Shown: one piece after another, positions 1 to 11,415 of the stretch
How positions within the stretch are numbered: the stretch's first letter is position 1
How the letters are laid out: the number at the start of each line of letters is the position of its first letter
Assembly: GCA_030760725.1 (NCBI GenBank)
Contig: JASWHV010000017.1
Location: 6,736,959 to 6,800,958 of the forward strand
Length of the DNA: 64,000 bases
Source: Neostapfia colusana
Lineage: Eukaryota; Streptophyta; Magnoliopsida; Poales; Poaceae
Reading direction: 5' to 3'
The notes under the pieces: model-generated
The model's input: the letters and a program-made list of their open reading frames with translations, nothing else
Database searches by the model: none
What the model was told of the DNA's origin: nothing
Translations under genes and position numbers: made by a program

Positions 1-111
1 TTTGGATTTTAGAATGGGGCATCTAACACTAGGAAAAATCTACTATTATCGCCAAGGTTCTTGAATTGAAAACAAATGAAGAAAAAGTGAGCTATAGTTC
101 ACAAGAATCAC

Positions 112-2900
112 CTGTTGCCACCTAGCACCCAGCTCAGCATCAATGGCATTCCATATTTAATGAAGAATCTCCCGCCAACTCTACCAGGATGTGGTATCCT
201 CAACTTGGTTAAAAACTGCAGTGACACATATCCTTGTAACATCAAATAATTTTACTATGCAGTTAAATAATTTCATGACGCAGTTCCTAAGTGATGCTCT
301 CAGGAGGATGATAATTGCTAATTCAATTTCAAACCTTGTTTCAGGAATCCAGTACAATCTTGCTACAATACTTAGTTTTAAACTCGCAGACACACATAAA
401 AGAACTCCGTGCGTTGAATAATATGAAGGCATGTAAGTTTATGACATACCGATAAAGGTCCCAGACCAACACCCAAATATGGCCTATAAGTTGTAGCCAT
501 GATTGCTGCCATTCTTGCCAATCCATGAATAATAGCAACACGAAGCCTTCTCTCCTTCTCATAACTGTAGACCCAATGTATCCAAAAAATTTGATTGTCA
601 ATGAACTTACTGAATAGTAGTGACCACACTTTCAAACCCATAAAATAATGGATAGCGTTGAAACTGGATTTGATTGAAGCATTGAAAGCTGAAAGCACTA
701 CTGTCTAGGTCTACTAAATACTACTAAGATGCTACAATATACAAAGCAATTACCGCTTCAAGGAGGAAACTATGTCCATAGGGGTTCCAGACTTGACACT
801 CTCCTGCCAGGCATTCTCAAGTTCTACAGCCAGCTGGTAACCATCCTGTGAAAATAAGTTCAGTGCTATGGGTAAGTACTAGGTCTCAATACTAAAACAT
901 ACCCACCACGATAATAGTGGCTCCCTAGCCATGACAAACTAAGAAATCACATACCTCGATAGCCATGCAGCCACCTTGACCCAAATTTGGTTGCATAGCA
1001 TGGACAGAATCACCAAGCAAGGTGACACGACCTTTTCCCCAATTCATTGTAGGTGGACGGTCATATATATCCCGGCGAAGAATTGCTTCCTCTTCAGTTG
1101 CTTTTATCAGATCTATGACATTATCGCACCAACCGCTGAATATCTCAAGCAATCTTTTTCTTTTGCCTGTCAAATTTTTAGCAGATGATTAGTATGTGAG
1201 CCATACACAGATTTTTGTCCTCAATATCATCATAAGTTGTGGTATGGAAGAATCCATTTCACTAATTAAGCACTAAAATTCACTCTAAACACTCACCATT
1301 TTCAGGGTCAGTGCCACCAGCAGCTTCTTTGTGAAAGGCATACCATTGCATTTTACCGCCACCAACGTCTGAAGAGACGAAGTATTGTTTGTGACCAAGA
1401 AATACTCGGTAACTTCAACAGAAAAAAAGAAGAGAGGAACACATTGTTATGCCATAAATGAAAGTTTATAATCTCCGAATAATACAATTCAATCTGGGAA
1501 CCATGGGACATACCCAACTGTGTCAATATCAGGAGGCACAAAGTCTGCAATTCCAGTGTAGCAAGTGTAATCGGAATAAGTGGCATCTGTATGTCCGAAT
1601 AGTGTCTTCCTCACCTATAAAATCCTCAACCGATTCAGACCTCTTCAGTCTCTTGTGCTTGTTTCTGACCAAGAGAAAAAGCAACCACATTACCTTCGAC
1701 CATATTCCATCAGCACCAACCAAAAGATCACCTTCAAATCTCCGACCATCTTCCAATATGGCAGTGACCTACATTCATGAGACAAAAATTTAAATTGAGA
1801 CCTGAAACACTTTTAACCAAATTTCTGTGTCACTTAGATATATTTGCTCATTCACCTTGTTGCCGTCATCTATAAAGTCGACCACATGGCTTTCATTCAG
1901 TATAGCATCATCACCTACTGCACGAGCAAGAATCTGCTGCAGCGTCATGCGACTAATGACCCTTGTGACTGGAAGCCCTCGCTCAGCTGCAGGAGTGAAG
2001 GTATCAAACTTGATGTACCTGAATACCATTGGCACTGTCAAATGGGTGCATCCAGCAAATGAAATGCCATATCAAAGGTAACTGACAGTGAGACATAGCA
2101 TGAAAACGCAAACAAATGCGGCAGAATAGGCAAGAAAGGGTTTCTAATACATTCACATCAACACCAGTAAACATGCAACAATTTATTTGTGAAACTATAT
2201 TTTTCCCCAAGAACAAGTAGCATGCTTGCCTGTGAACTATAGGTAAGATATACAAAAGCAGGTGAGTATAGATGGCTACCAATTGGCTCGTACGAACAGA
2301 CCATACTGCAGACCGGTAAATGCTTGCCACACTAAATTTCCGCGAGAACGAGCCAAAGGAAGAGTCCAGTATTTTTTTTTCAATGACGAGACGCAAACAA
2401 ACAAATTCACCGTGACGGAAGTGTAAGATTTCGCCTCCGACACAAGGACGACTCCCCTACCAGGAGCCGGAGACGCCATCGACGATGCCGTTGACGCGGT
2501 CGCCAGTGATGCACCCGGCGTCCATGACCTCGTCGGCCGCGTCTGCGTCCACGGCCTCGAGCACCGCGAGCGCGTTACTCTGCAGCTGGATCGGGCCGCG
2601 GTACCTCCCTTCCCCGCGGATGGCGCTCATGTCCCGCTCCAGCACCAGCACCTCGAACCCCTTCCGCCTGGCCACGAGCGCGAACACCAGGCCGCCGATG
2701 CCGCCGCCGGCCACCAGGACGCGCGCCTTCGGCTCCGGGGCTGGCATTGCCTCGCTGGCGATGAGCCTCGCGCGGCTAGGGAGGCCGCCGCGCCTCTGCT
2801 GCGTCCGCGGGGCGGAGAGGGCGCGCAGGCGGAGCGTTCGCGTACGGGAGCAAGATGAAAGCGAGATCGCCGCGGGAGGGGCCGACGTGTAGCTCGCCAT
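112..2900 (-). CDS. ZEP: Zeaxanthin epoxidase, exons 1a-9 (3' end outside window)
   Basis: Plastid FAD monooxygenase that epoxidises zeaxanthin to antheraxanthin and violaxanthin in the xanthophyll cycle and abscisic acid synthesis. Exons read on the minus strand, all with GT-AG borders and consistent phase: 2461-2900, 1856-2018, 1694-1768, 1514-1614, 1297-1412, 955-1166, 754-845, 450-564, 112-215. Exon 1a starts with a Ser/Arg-rich leader like a plastid transit peptide, then VLVAGGGIGGLVFAL (dinucleotide-binding GxGxxG) and RGEGRYRGPIQLQSNAL. Exon 3 has GDLLVGADGIWSK. Exon 6 has the second FAD motif GRVTLLGDSVHAMQPN followed by GQGGCMAIE. The reading frame is intact as far as seen. The C-terminal FHA-domain part expected for ZEP lies before position 1. 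An alternative first exon lies upstream at 4021-4508. Family assignment is firm; which first exon is used is not known. Confidence 0.95.
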
Positions 2901-4020
2901 GGCGGCCGGAACGAATTCCTTGTGGCAGAAGCAAGATCGACGCTTAGGTGCTGATTATTATTGCTAAATAGTCAGTCAAGCAGACACTCACTCAGCACGT
3001 AGCTCGAGTCAACCTCGGCTGCAACGAGCTGAGCTACAGGTCTCCACCGGTTCTCAAGTTTCAGTAAGCTGTGGCAGCATCCGAAAAACAGAGGGTCTTC
3101 TCGAGGAGGCTGAGAGGCTTGGGATGAAAGCTCTTATGGACGCGATACTAATGGATGCGCCAGAGCAGCAGCAGCAGAACAGAGGGTGTGATTTCAGTGG
3201 AGGCACCACGCAGGCAGCAAGCAGCTGCCAACTTGCCGAGATAATGATTTTTGCGCGTGATGGCGGACACGAGGCGCAAGGGTACAAGGCGTAGGGAATT
3301 TTCAGCCGCGGCGTGGGCGGTCGGCGTCGGCCCCTCGTGCGGGAAGGCAGCACCGGCGAGCGAGCGAGCGCCGCGGATTAGTGGGGATTTTCGCCGTGGT
3401 GCGGTTGGTCGGTCGGGGTGGGGTGAGGACGTGGCGGTCGCGGGTTGGAGGCCGCGTGGGGCGGGACGGTTGGAACCCGGAAAGCGATGAGCCGCGGTTC
3501 ACCGGCCGACCAGACCAGGCCCCCTCCCCTCCACCCGCGCGGCCGCGGTGGCAGCGGAGCATATGGTCAGGCTGAGGTGTAGCCCGCAACTCGATCGTTT
3601 GGTCACGTCGGGCGGGGTGGGGCGGCGGCGCGTCGTGCCCGGCAGGTCTCGCGCGCGCGCCCGCACCACGTGTGGTGGTCGACGCGGGGTCGGTCGGCAG
3701 AGTGCTTGCACAGGTCACATCCCACATTTTTTTCGACGAGAAGTATACTACAAAGAGAGGCTAAGAGAACCGTGTAGCCAACTTAAGTTGAATCAGGTTG
3801 CCGGATTAATTTGATAACCATCCCTGCACTTGCGAGTGCCGTACCAGAGGCGAAGGCTGAAAAGCCTCAAGCAGTGCAGCTTCACTAGTGCGTTTTTGTG
3901 AACGGCAGGTGCAGCACGGCTTGTCCTCGGATCAACCGACGCGAGCGCAGAGAACAGAGCACATAGCGAAGCGTGTACTAGTACTACACACGGTAAGCTG
4001 CGCGAACAGAACGGACGTAC
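2901..4020. promoter_or_regulatory. GC-rich interval between the two ZEP first exons; putative exon 1a promoter
   Basis: No coding exon recognised; the long frames here look like by-products of GC-rich sequence. It lies directly upstream of exon 1a on the minus strand and would be intron 1 for a transcript starting at exon 1b. A G-box (CACGTG) at 3667-3672 sits inside a short palindrome, a common bZIP/bHLH site in light- or ABA-responsive plant promoters. The promoter role is inference. Confidence 0.4.
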
Positions 4021-4508
4021 CAGGATCCTGAGACGCCGTCGACGAGCCCGTTGATGCGGTCCCCGGTGACGCAGCCGGCGCGCATGACCTCCTCGGCGAC
4101 GGCCATGTCGATGGCCTCCAGCGCGGCGAGCGCGTTGCTCTGGATCTGGATGGGCCCGCGGTACTGGCCCTCCCCGCGGACCGCGCTCATGTCGCGCTCG
4201 AACACCGTCACCCCGTACCCCTTGCGCCGCGCCGCCAGCGCGAACACCAGGCCCCCGATGCCGCCCCCGGCAACCAGCACCCGCGGCCTCCTCCTCCCCC
4301 CGGCCGCCGCCGCGGGCGCCTGGCCGATGGCCGCGTCGGGGGCCCGCATTGCCGCCGCGCACCAGGCGCGCGCCCGTGCCCTGCTCCTACCGGCGCCAGC
4401 GCCGTGGCACTGGTGCGGGAGCGCGTGCGCGTGCTGCGGCTCCTCGTTGCAGAGGAAGAGCGCCGAGAAGCGCGCCATGGCGGGGGAAGTCGCCGAGAGC
4501 AGCGCCAT
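4021..4508 (-). CDS. ZEP: Alternative/duplicated first exon of zeaxanthin epoxidase (exon 1b)
   Basis: Starts MALLSATSPAMARFSALF, continues through an Ala/Arg-rich leader to VLVAGGGIGGLVFALAARR and RGEGQYRGPIQIQSNALAAL, and ends VSGSW with the split Trp codon TG|gtacgt. This is the same intron position and phase as exon 1a (TG|gtaggg at 2461), so it could splice straight to the exon at 1856-2018 and skip 1a. From memory its start resembles the rice ABA1 N terminus more than exon 1a does. No second copy of exons 2-9 follows it before exon 1a, so it is either an alternative first exon with its own promoter or the remnant of a tandem gene duplication. Both copies are open with no frameshift. Confidence 0.85.
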
Positions 4509-6051
4509 GGGGCGCGCGGATAGCTAGCTCGCTGGAAGCTTAGCGAAGGAGAAGGCGATTCGGCAGTCGGAGCTGAACGAAGCAGCAGGGGAGGGAAGTG
4601 CTATGGCCGCGCTTCTTTGCCCCCGGTTCTGGAACTCTGCCATCGGAGAGGGCTGGGTGGTGACCAACTAGGAGGGGATGACCTGGAGGAGACTGGTGGC
4701 GGTGAGCGGAGGAGGAACCGCAGCCAATCACAATCTGAGGTCGAAGATGAGGGTTTGCTCATACAGCCAGCAGAGCTGATGTTCCGTTAACGCCGCCACA
4801 AAAGATCTCTCAGACAACTAGAGAAGCACGTGAGGAGACGTGGCAGGTTGCGACGTCATATGTGAGTCTGGAGATCTTTCGCCGGCAAGTTGCGACGCCT
4901 CCATCCGATTCGACCGGCGCCGGTCTACTGACCACCCCTGCGAGAGTGACAGTTCAAACATATCTGATCCTCATTGCAACGCGTACGTTCCTCGTTATCA
5001 TGCTCCGGCGAGGGAGGGGCCCGGAGCTGGAAGGGCCAGGACTCTGCTGAAGAGGCAAACGCCGTGCTGGAGGAAGGCATTGTAGGCTGCCTGTGCAGAG
5101 CAGAGCTGGCTGCGATGAACGAAAGCAGAGCAGGGCTCCCCTGCTTTCTTCTGATGAATTCAAGATTGTATTTGGTGCCAATCTTTTTGTGAAACGATAT
5201 ATAATCCAGGATGTTGATAGTCATGGGATCGCTGCAGAACAGCAGGCGATGCTTCTCCACTGCAATTCTCGGCCAGGCTGCCACGTTGCCCGTTGTGCGC
5301 ATTTGCAGCCTTACCATATCATGTTTTGCTTGTTGTAAATTCAATTTGAAGCACGGGTGGAGATCTTTCACAAGCAGGAGCATGACTCGCTGCTCCACCT
5401 GATTCTATTGACGTTGGGGGTTGCTGGGCTCCCCTACGACGATAGTGACAGTTCGTAGAAAATTGATTATTTTTTTCAACGCCATGTTCCTCGTTATGGT
5501 TTAAAAACACATCAAAACGACTTGCTCTCCGAGGTACTCCGTAGCTTTTGCCAAAAGATCTGTACAAATCGGCAGGGCAGAGAAACCTTATATTCCATCC
5601 ATTTGAAAAATACAAGGCACGGTTTGCCAACCAACTTGAATGAATGTAATCCGGTTACGGCAACGCATCCTGATCCCTTGATGCCCAGCTGTAATCAGAT
5701 TGATTGACAAACCTTGTTATCAATGTTCAAAAAGGAGGGCGGGCACAAATAAAAAGGTTGTCAATAACAGTACATTTAACAACTCGATGGGCATCAAACA
5801 CAACCCGATAAATGATGCCATGGTTTCCATGGCGACCTGATGACGCACTCACAATCATCTACAAAAGATTTTCCTAAATGTCTCACCTACTAACTACTTA
5901 CAAGAGTATGGACTTTGTTGCTCATCTTCGAGTCATATATACCAGGCAAAAATTTAAGCGTTCCTAAAAGAATAAAGAATACTCCTACAACAATGAATTG
6001 GTCATAGCTAAAGTTGGCGCCAAACATGTTAAGAGGTTTCACAGCTAGGAA
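4509..6051. other. Intergenic region between ZEP and phosphate carrier
   Basis: Contains the upstream region of ZEP exon 1b and, near 5.7-6.05 kb, the presumed 3' UTR and downstream sequence of the minus-strand carrier gene. I see no protein, RNA gene or clear repeat. The frames at 4.9-5.7 kb lack recognisable motifs and conserved-looking splice structure. Confidence 0.5.
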
Positions 6052-9000
6052 TCAAGCCTTCATCTGCTCTCCAGCAGCAGTGGGGGTTGGAGCGACCCCA
6101 CCTGTAGTTGGCCTGGATGAAGAGAAGAAGGTATTAATTAAAACATTGGATTGGCATAACCATCTTATGAACTCAACTGTCGATGTGTTGACACAGGGCA
6201 AGTATCAACTGAAAGAAATACTTACAGTCCAACCATGACTTTAAAAGCATCGTAGATACCCCACTGTGCGCCAGTGAGGGTACCAATCATCACGATTCGC
6301 AATGGGAGCCCACGTGTAAAGAGCCCCAACAAACCAATCTTCTTCACAGCCTGTGCAAGGAAGAATCACATGAAAATCCAAGGCAGGCATGCATTTATAA
6401 GCAGACAACAATTGCTAGAAAACTTACATCACCAACTGTAGCCCCCTTAGCATTGTTGAGGAAGGAAACCAGGTTGTCAGCTGGGTGAGAAACTATTGCA
6501 CAGAACACCCCAGCAATGTAGCCACCAGCAAAGCTCACACCAAGTTGGAGCGATTTGCTGCACTCACTCTTGGGAACAGGGATTGCATACTTGTATATAT
6601 TCTCTACAACCGCCTCAAAAGAGGCAAATTTCATCATAGTGTCTGCATTGCGGAAAGATAAACTTTAAGCATTCAAGGTTCATAGTATGGAACATCGAGT
6701 GATAAAGAGTACTAAAACGTCATCAGTCAATGTAAAAATAAAAAAAACGAAACAATAAACATAGACACAGGAAAGCAAAACACATAGTCTAGAAAAGCTA
6801 GTATGCATCCCAAACACAAGAGACATCTTAACAGAATGCATATTATTTTTTAATCGGTGTACATTCCCACCAATTAACTGGGAATCAGCTCATGATATAA
6901 GGAACTAGCAGAAAACCAATATAAATGAATGGTGTATCAGTAACAGGGCCACATGGGTGCATTGCAGCCACTCTTTGTTCTGGCAGGTCTGCACTTTGGA
7001 GGTACACTAGTAGTAAGGACTTTTATAATGTATACCACTTCATTGGAGTCTAGCTCTAAAATGAGAGATAGCTCAAGCAGTGTGGAAATTTATATATGCA
7101 CACATAAAATCTTGGAAATCATGGTGTGATTTCAAGAAGAACGATGTGCAAGATAATGCATGCCCGAGCATCCAAGTACACATACAAATTAGGCACAAAA
7201 AGACAGGATTATATGCAATGCATTGACATAATTTTCGATTGTGCAGTGCTGAATTCCACAACTATCAAGCTCTCTACACATATTAAATATGCTTGGTCTA
7301 ATGTACACCACTTCATTGGAGTCTAGCTCTATAACAGAAGAGAGAACTCAAGCAGTGTGGATAATTTATATATGCACACATAAAATCTTGAGAATCATGT
7401 ATGATTTCATGAAGAACTATGTGCACCATATTCTATACCATAATAAAATAAAGCATTAACATAAAAAAGAATGCCAAGAATTGTCCAGCAGAAAAGAAAA
7501 GGAGAGAGAGAGAGAGCCTTATCCATAGTTGATGCCCACTAATTCAAAAGCACAAAAAATCCACTAAGCAATTAGACATATATACCATCTCATTGGAGTC
7601 TAGGTCCACTTATAAAGGAGATGACTCAAGCAGTGTGGAAATATCTATCTATGCACATATAAAATCTTGGAAATAGTAATATGATTTCAAGAAGAACTAT
7701 GTGCACCAGAACCAACATTCTCAGAAAAATTACTTTACAATACAAAAATGAGATGTCAACATGGTGAATGCTGATTGGAGTTATTCGCAGTTGATTATCA
7801 ATGAATTATAAAACATAAAAAATACTTAAGAATGACAATCTATTTGGAATCCAGGCCAGTTACCACAGAGATGACAATGCAGAAATATCTTTGCGCCCAC
7901 ATAAATATTTGAGTCCTATTTATCTCAAGAACTATGTGCTAGTTGCATGCCATAGGTCTCAATAGAAAAAGTGAAATGGTTAGTGCATTATTGGTATTAT
8001 ATCGCATATAAGAATTTTTGAATAAATCAGTGAGATACTGGGAAACACAATTAATATGTTTCCACTGAATAAATGACATAACAGGTATGATTATAATAGC
8101 TAAGCATGTCTAGCGGGGCAAGGATCACCTTTGAATGTCAAGATTAAATTTAATTACCATGTCAAGAGCTGATTCCTAGTACAATCATCGTAAAAGATTG
8201 ATTTGTTTGGTCTTATGTACACCACTTCATTGGAGCCTAGCTCTATAACAGAAGAGAGAACTCAAGCAGTGTGGATAATTTATATATGCACACATAAAAT
8301 CTTGAGAATCATGTACAATTTCAAGAAGAACTATGTGCACCATATTCTATACAACAACAACAAAAGAATACCAAGACTTGTCACAGAAAAGAAAAGGAGA
8401 GAGAGAGAGAGATCCTTATCCATAACTGATGCCAACTAATTCAAAAGCACAAAAAAATAAGCCCAATAAACAATATATACCATCTCATTGGAGTCTAGGT
8501 CCAGTTATAAAGGAGATGACTCAAGCAGTGTGGAAATATCTATCTATGCACACATAAAATCTTGAAATAATAATATGATTTCAAGAAGAACTATGTGCAC
8601 CAGAACTAACATTCTCACAAAAAATTACTTTAGAATACAAAAATGAGATATCATCATGGTGAATGCTGATTAGAGTTGTTCACGGTTCATTATCAATGAA
8701 TTACAGAACATAAAGATTACTTGAGAATGACAATCTATTTAAAATCCAGGCCAGTTACCATAGAGATGACAATGCAGAAATATCTTAGTGCCCACATAAA
8801 TATTTGAAAGATACTGTTTTATCAATAACTAAATGCAAGTTGCATGCCATAGATCTCAACAGAAACAGTGAAATGGTTAGTGCGTTATTGGTATGATATC
8901 ACATATAAGAGTTTACAAATGAATCAGTGAGATACTGGGCAACGTAATTAATATGTTTCCACAGAATCAGACATCACAGTTCACAGGTCAATTATAATAG

Positions 9001-10234
9001 CTCAGCATCTCTAGCGGAGCACAGATCACCTTGAATTTCAAGATTAAATTTAATTATCAGTCATATATACACATTAAGTTTTAATTATCATGTCAATAGC
9101 TGATTCCTAGTACAAACATTATAAAAGATTTGAAGGAAACAAATCCATATTATGTGACAATGGGAAGGGAGTATGTGCTTACATGGAATTTGCCGGCCCC
9201 AGAGAGGAACAAGTCCTTTATACAGTCTGCATAAGCCACACATTGTTAGAAAAGTGAGGACACATGTGCAAAAGTAGTGTTGACAAACTTCAACTCACCC
9301 AGCATAGCCTTCAGACTTCACAAACTTGGGGAGACCATCTGATAAACCTCTCGCGAATCCAGGCTGTGTCTGCACACGAACCTTCACAGCCTCCATGGGA
9401 CAGAGCGCAACGTCTGCAATGACTTCAGCAGAAGCAGACCCCGCAAGGTAAATCAAAGTCTTGTACTTGGCTGCATACTCAGGGCCAGCAATGTCGGAGT
9501 AATACTTCTTGAAGAACTCATAGAAACCAAACTTGCAGGCGCCTTGAGCACTGTATCCAAACAGGGTAGGTACCCATCCCCTGAAGAAACCCCTGGCTCC
9601 TTGCTCTTTCAATAGCACACCAAATCCAGAAGAGATGCTCTTGTACTTCGCTGGATCAATCTGAGAAACAAAACAATAAAATATTTCATTATTAAGCAGT
9701 TCCAAACCTCGGAAAATCACAGGATATGAGCATGAACGTGATTTAAGCAGGATAATCAATTACGAGCTTAACTCGTCATCAAGGCATGTAGGTACCAGAT
9801 ACGGAGTATGTGAGAATGCGACGGCATACCTACTAGTGTTTCACAAGATGTGCAGGCAGATCACATCACATCAAACAACTGGTCCTCAGGCAGATCACAT
9901 CACATCACATCAAGCTCCGAGAGACGCTCACCTGCATGTTGCATTTGACGAGGTCGAGCGGCGTGACGGCCATGTGCGTGAGGCCGCAGCTGGTGATGCC
10001 GCCGGCCGTGCACGCCGCGTAGAACGCCGGCGAGTACATCTTGATCCCCCGGTTATGCTCGCTCGGCGCCAGCGCCCAGACCGCGGGAGCCCCCGCAGCC
10101 GTGGACGGCGCGGCGACCGCGCGTCCACCCACGCCAGCCGCGGCGGCGGCGAATGGGGATAACCCTGCGGCGGCTGGGGCCGCGTAAAGGAAGCCGGGGA
10201 GCAGGGCATTCCGTGAGCCCTCGGAGATGGCCAT
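6052..10234 (-). CDS. Mitochondrial phosphate carrier protein, 6 exons, 369 aa
   Basis: Inner-membrane carrier of the SLC25 family importing inorganic phosphate with a proton for ATP synthesis. Minus-strand exons: 9932-10234, 9299-9660, 9183-9226, 6428-6642, 6226-6350, 6052-6112; phases agree and sum to 370 codons including the stop. The first exon carries an Ala-rich presequence and the first carrier repeat (TPLDLVKCNMQ, the PxDxxK signature). The second repeat follows in exon 2 (CPMEAVKVRVQTQPG), with LYKGLVPLWGRQIP in exon 3 and the third repeat SHPADNLVSFLNNAKG in exon 4. The protein ends in a short Pro/Thr/Ala tail, typical of plant MPT/PHT3 proteins. The start is taken at MAISEGSRN because it begins the presequence; a longer in-frame extension upstream looks non-coding. 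Intron 3 (6643-9182) is unusually repeat-filled. Confidence 0.95.
7285..9135. repeat. Tandem duplication (about 0.9 kb unit, two copies) in carrier intron 3
   Basis: Copy 1 runs about 7285-8195 and copy 2 about 8200-9135, with anchors in the same order: 7305 and 8219 (cacttcattggag), 7585 and 8483 (atctcattggagtctaggtc), a gagagagaga run at 7503 and 8399, ttaatatgtttccac near 8052 and 8949, and gctgattcctagtacaa near 8168 and 9100. The smaller motif cattggagtctagctc followed by caagcagtgtgga also occurs once more near 7040-7085, so an older short duplication lies inside. There is no coding potential. It appears degenerate, with many single-base and small indel differences between the copies. 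Confidence 0.85.
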
Positions 10235-11415
10235 GGCAAAGAGATGGTTTCGAGTGCTTCGCCCGGGGCTCTGGAGGCAGGTGGCTGGGTCTTGTGCGCA
10301 GCGGCGAGCACGCGCGGCGCTGGGACGTGAGGCCCGCCGCCACCCGCTCTCCAGGAGGGAGAGGCCGGTGGCTGCGCGCGTTGTTAGGGCAACCCGCTTC
10401 TCCAACCACAAGAGAGGGATGGGCCTTTTATAGCGGGTTGCATTCGGAACATGGGAAGGCGTTTTCATGGGTCTGAATGGGCCGTGGGCCAAGGTTCACC
10501 AGGATCTACCGACGTGTCGGCCCGTTTAACTTCACTGAGTACCGTCCATTCCCAGTTCGACACGCGTCCACAATGGTGGAGACAACAAAGTATCGGACCC
10601 CACCTGTAGGGTGAAACGCCGCTGCACTTCCGTCAGACCGTCATTTTGAAAAGAAAAAAAAAAGTAAAGAGTGCTTCCTTGGTGTTCCTGTAGGATGCAC
10701 GTGAGTTCATTCAGCATGGAATTTAGATCTCACGTACAGAATCATTTCTTAACATGCCAAAACCAGTTTTAAAGATCAAATACCAAATCTGAAGTGACTA
10801 TTTTGAAGTGAGCATAATGGCCAAACCATTCCACAATGGGCAGATAACTTGACAGTAACAAACATCACAATCACTCATATCCATTGCATAAAGTTAACGT
10901 GAATGATGTTACAAGGTACGTTTTAGACTAACAATCCATCAACACGAACTACAACAGATAAGTTGAAATACACTGCTACCACATACTCCCTCTATTTCAA
11001 AATAGATTACATCTGTTAGTTTAATTTTGAATTAATAGGTGTCATTTAGAGGGAGTATGCAGGTTGGTGCTTGGAGTGCCAAACAATTCGTTCTGCTTCT
11101 TTACTCTGAACAATTCAGCAGTCAACGCCCTGAGTCCCTGCACAAAACGTGACATCAGAACAAATGAGTGGCGATAATCTTATGTAGCCACTTGTCACGC
11201 TTGTTCATCATACAAAACGGAAAATGGAAAAAATAAAGAAAAGGACTCTGGACGCGCGGAATCACTTGTCGTCTGCCACTCTCGATTTCGGCGCGATTCG
11301 CTAGCTCCTCCTCGCGCACCAACCACCTCAGCAAGTCCGCAGCGACTCTCCCCAAATCCATCGCCGTCACCGGACCCGTTGTCGATCCCGCCGGCACCGA
11401 CAGGCGGGGGAGGGC
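10235..11415. promoter_or_regulatory. Divergent intergenic region of carrier (minus) and ChaC-like gene (plus)
   Basis: The two genes are transcribed away from each other from this 1.2 kb, which should hold both promoters. Apart from a Stowaway-like MITE at 10986-11055 I see no other element. The frame on the minus strand at 11155-11397 lies in the ChaC 5' leader and is not convincing. Confidence 0.4.
10986..11055. mobile_element. Short Stowaway-like MITE
   Basis: About 70 bp with inverted ends CTCCCTCTATTT and its complement-like end AGAGGGAG, flanked on both sides by TA. This matches the Tc1/mariner-derived Stowaway pattern common near grass genes. It lies about 0.75 kb upstream of the carrier start codon. 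Confidence 0.7.

Noticed and set aside
2485..2892. Long plus-strand frame opposite ZEP exon 1a
   Set aside because: Complement of a GC-rich coding exon; no domain or splice support.
3054..3727. Pro/Arg-rich frames between the ZEP first exons
   Set aside because: Composition-driven frames without conserved motifs or exon borders.
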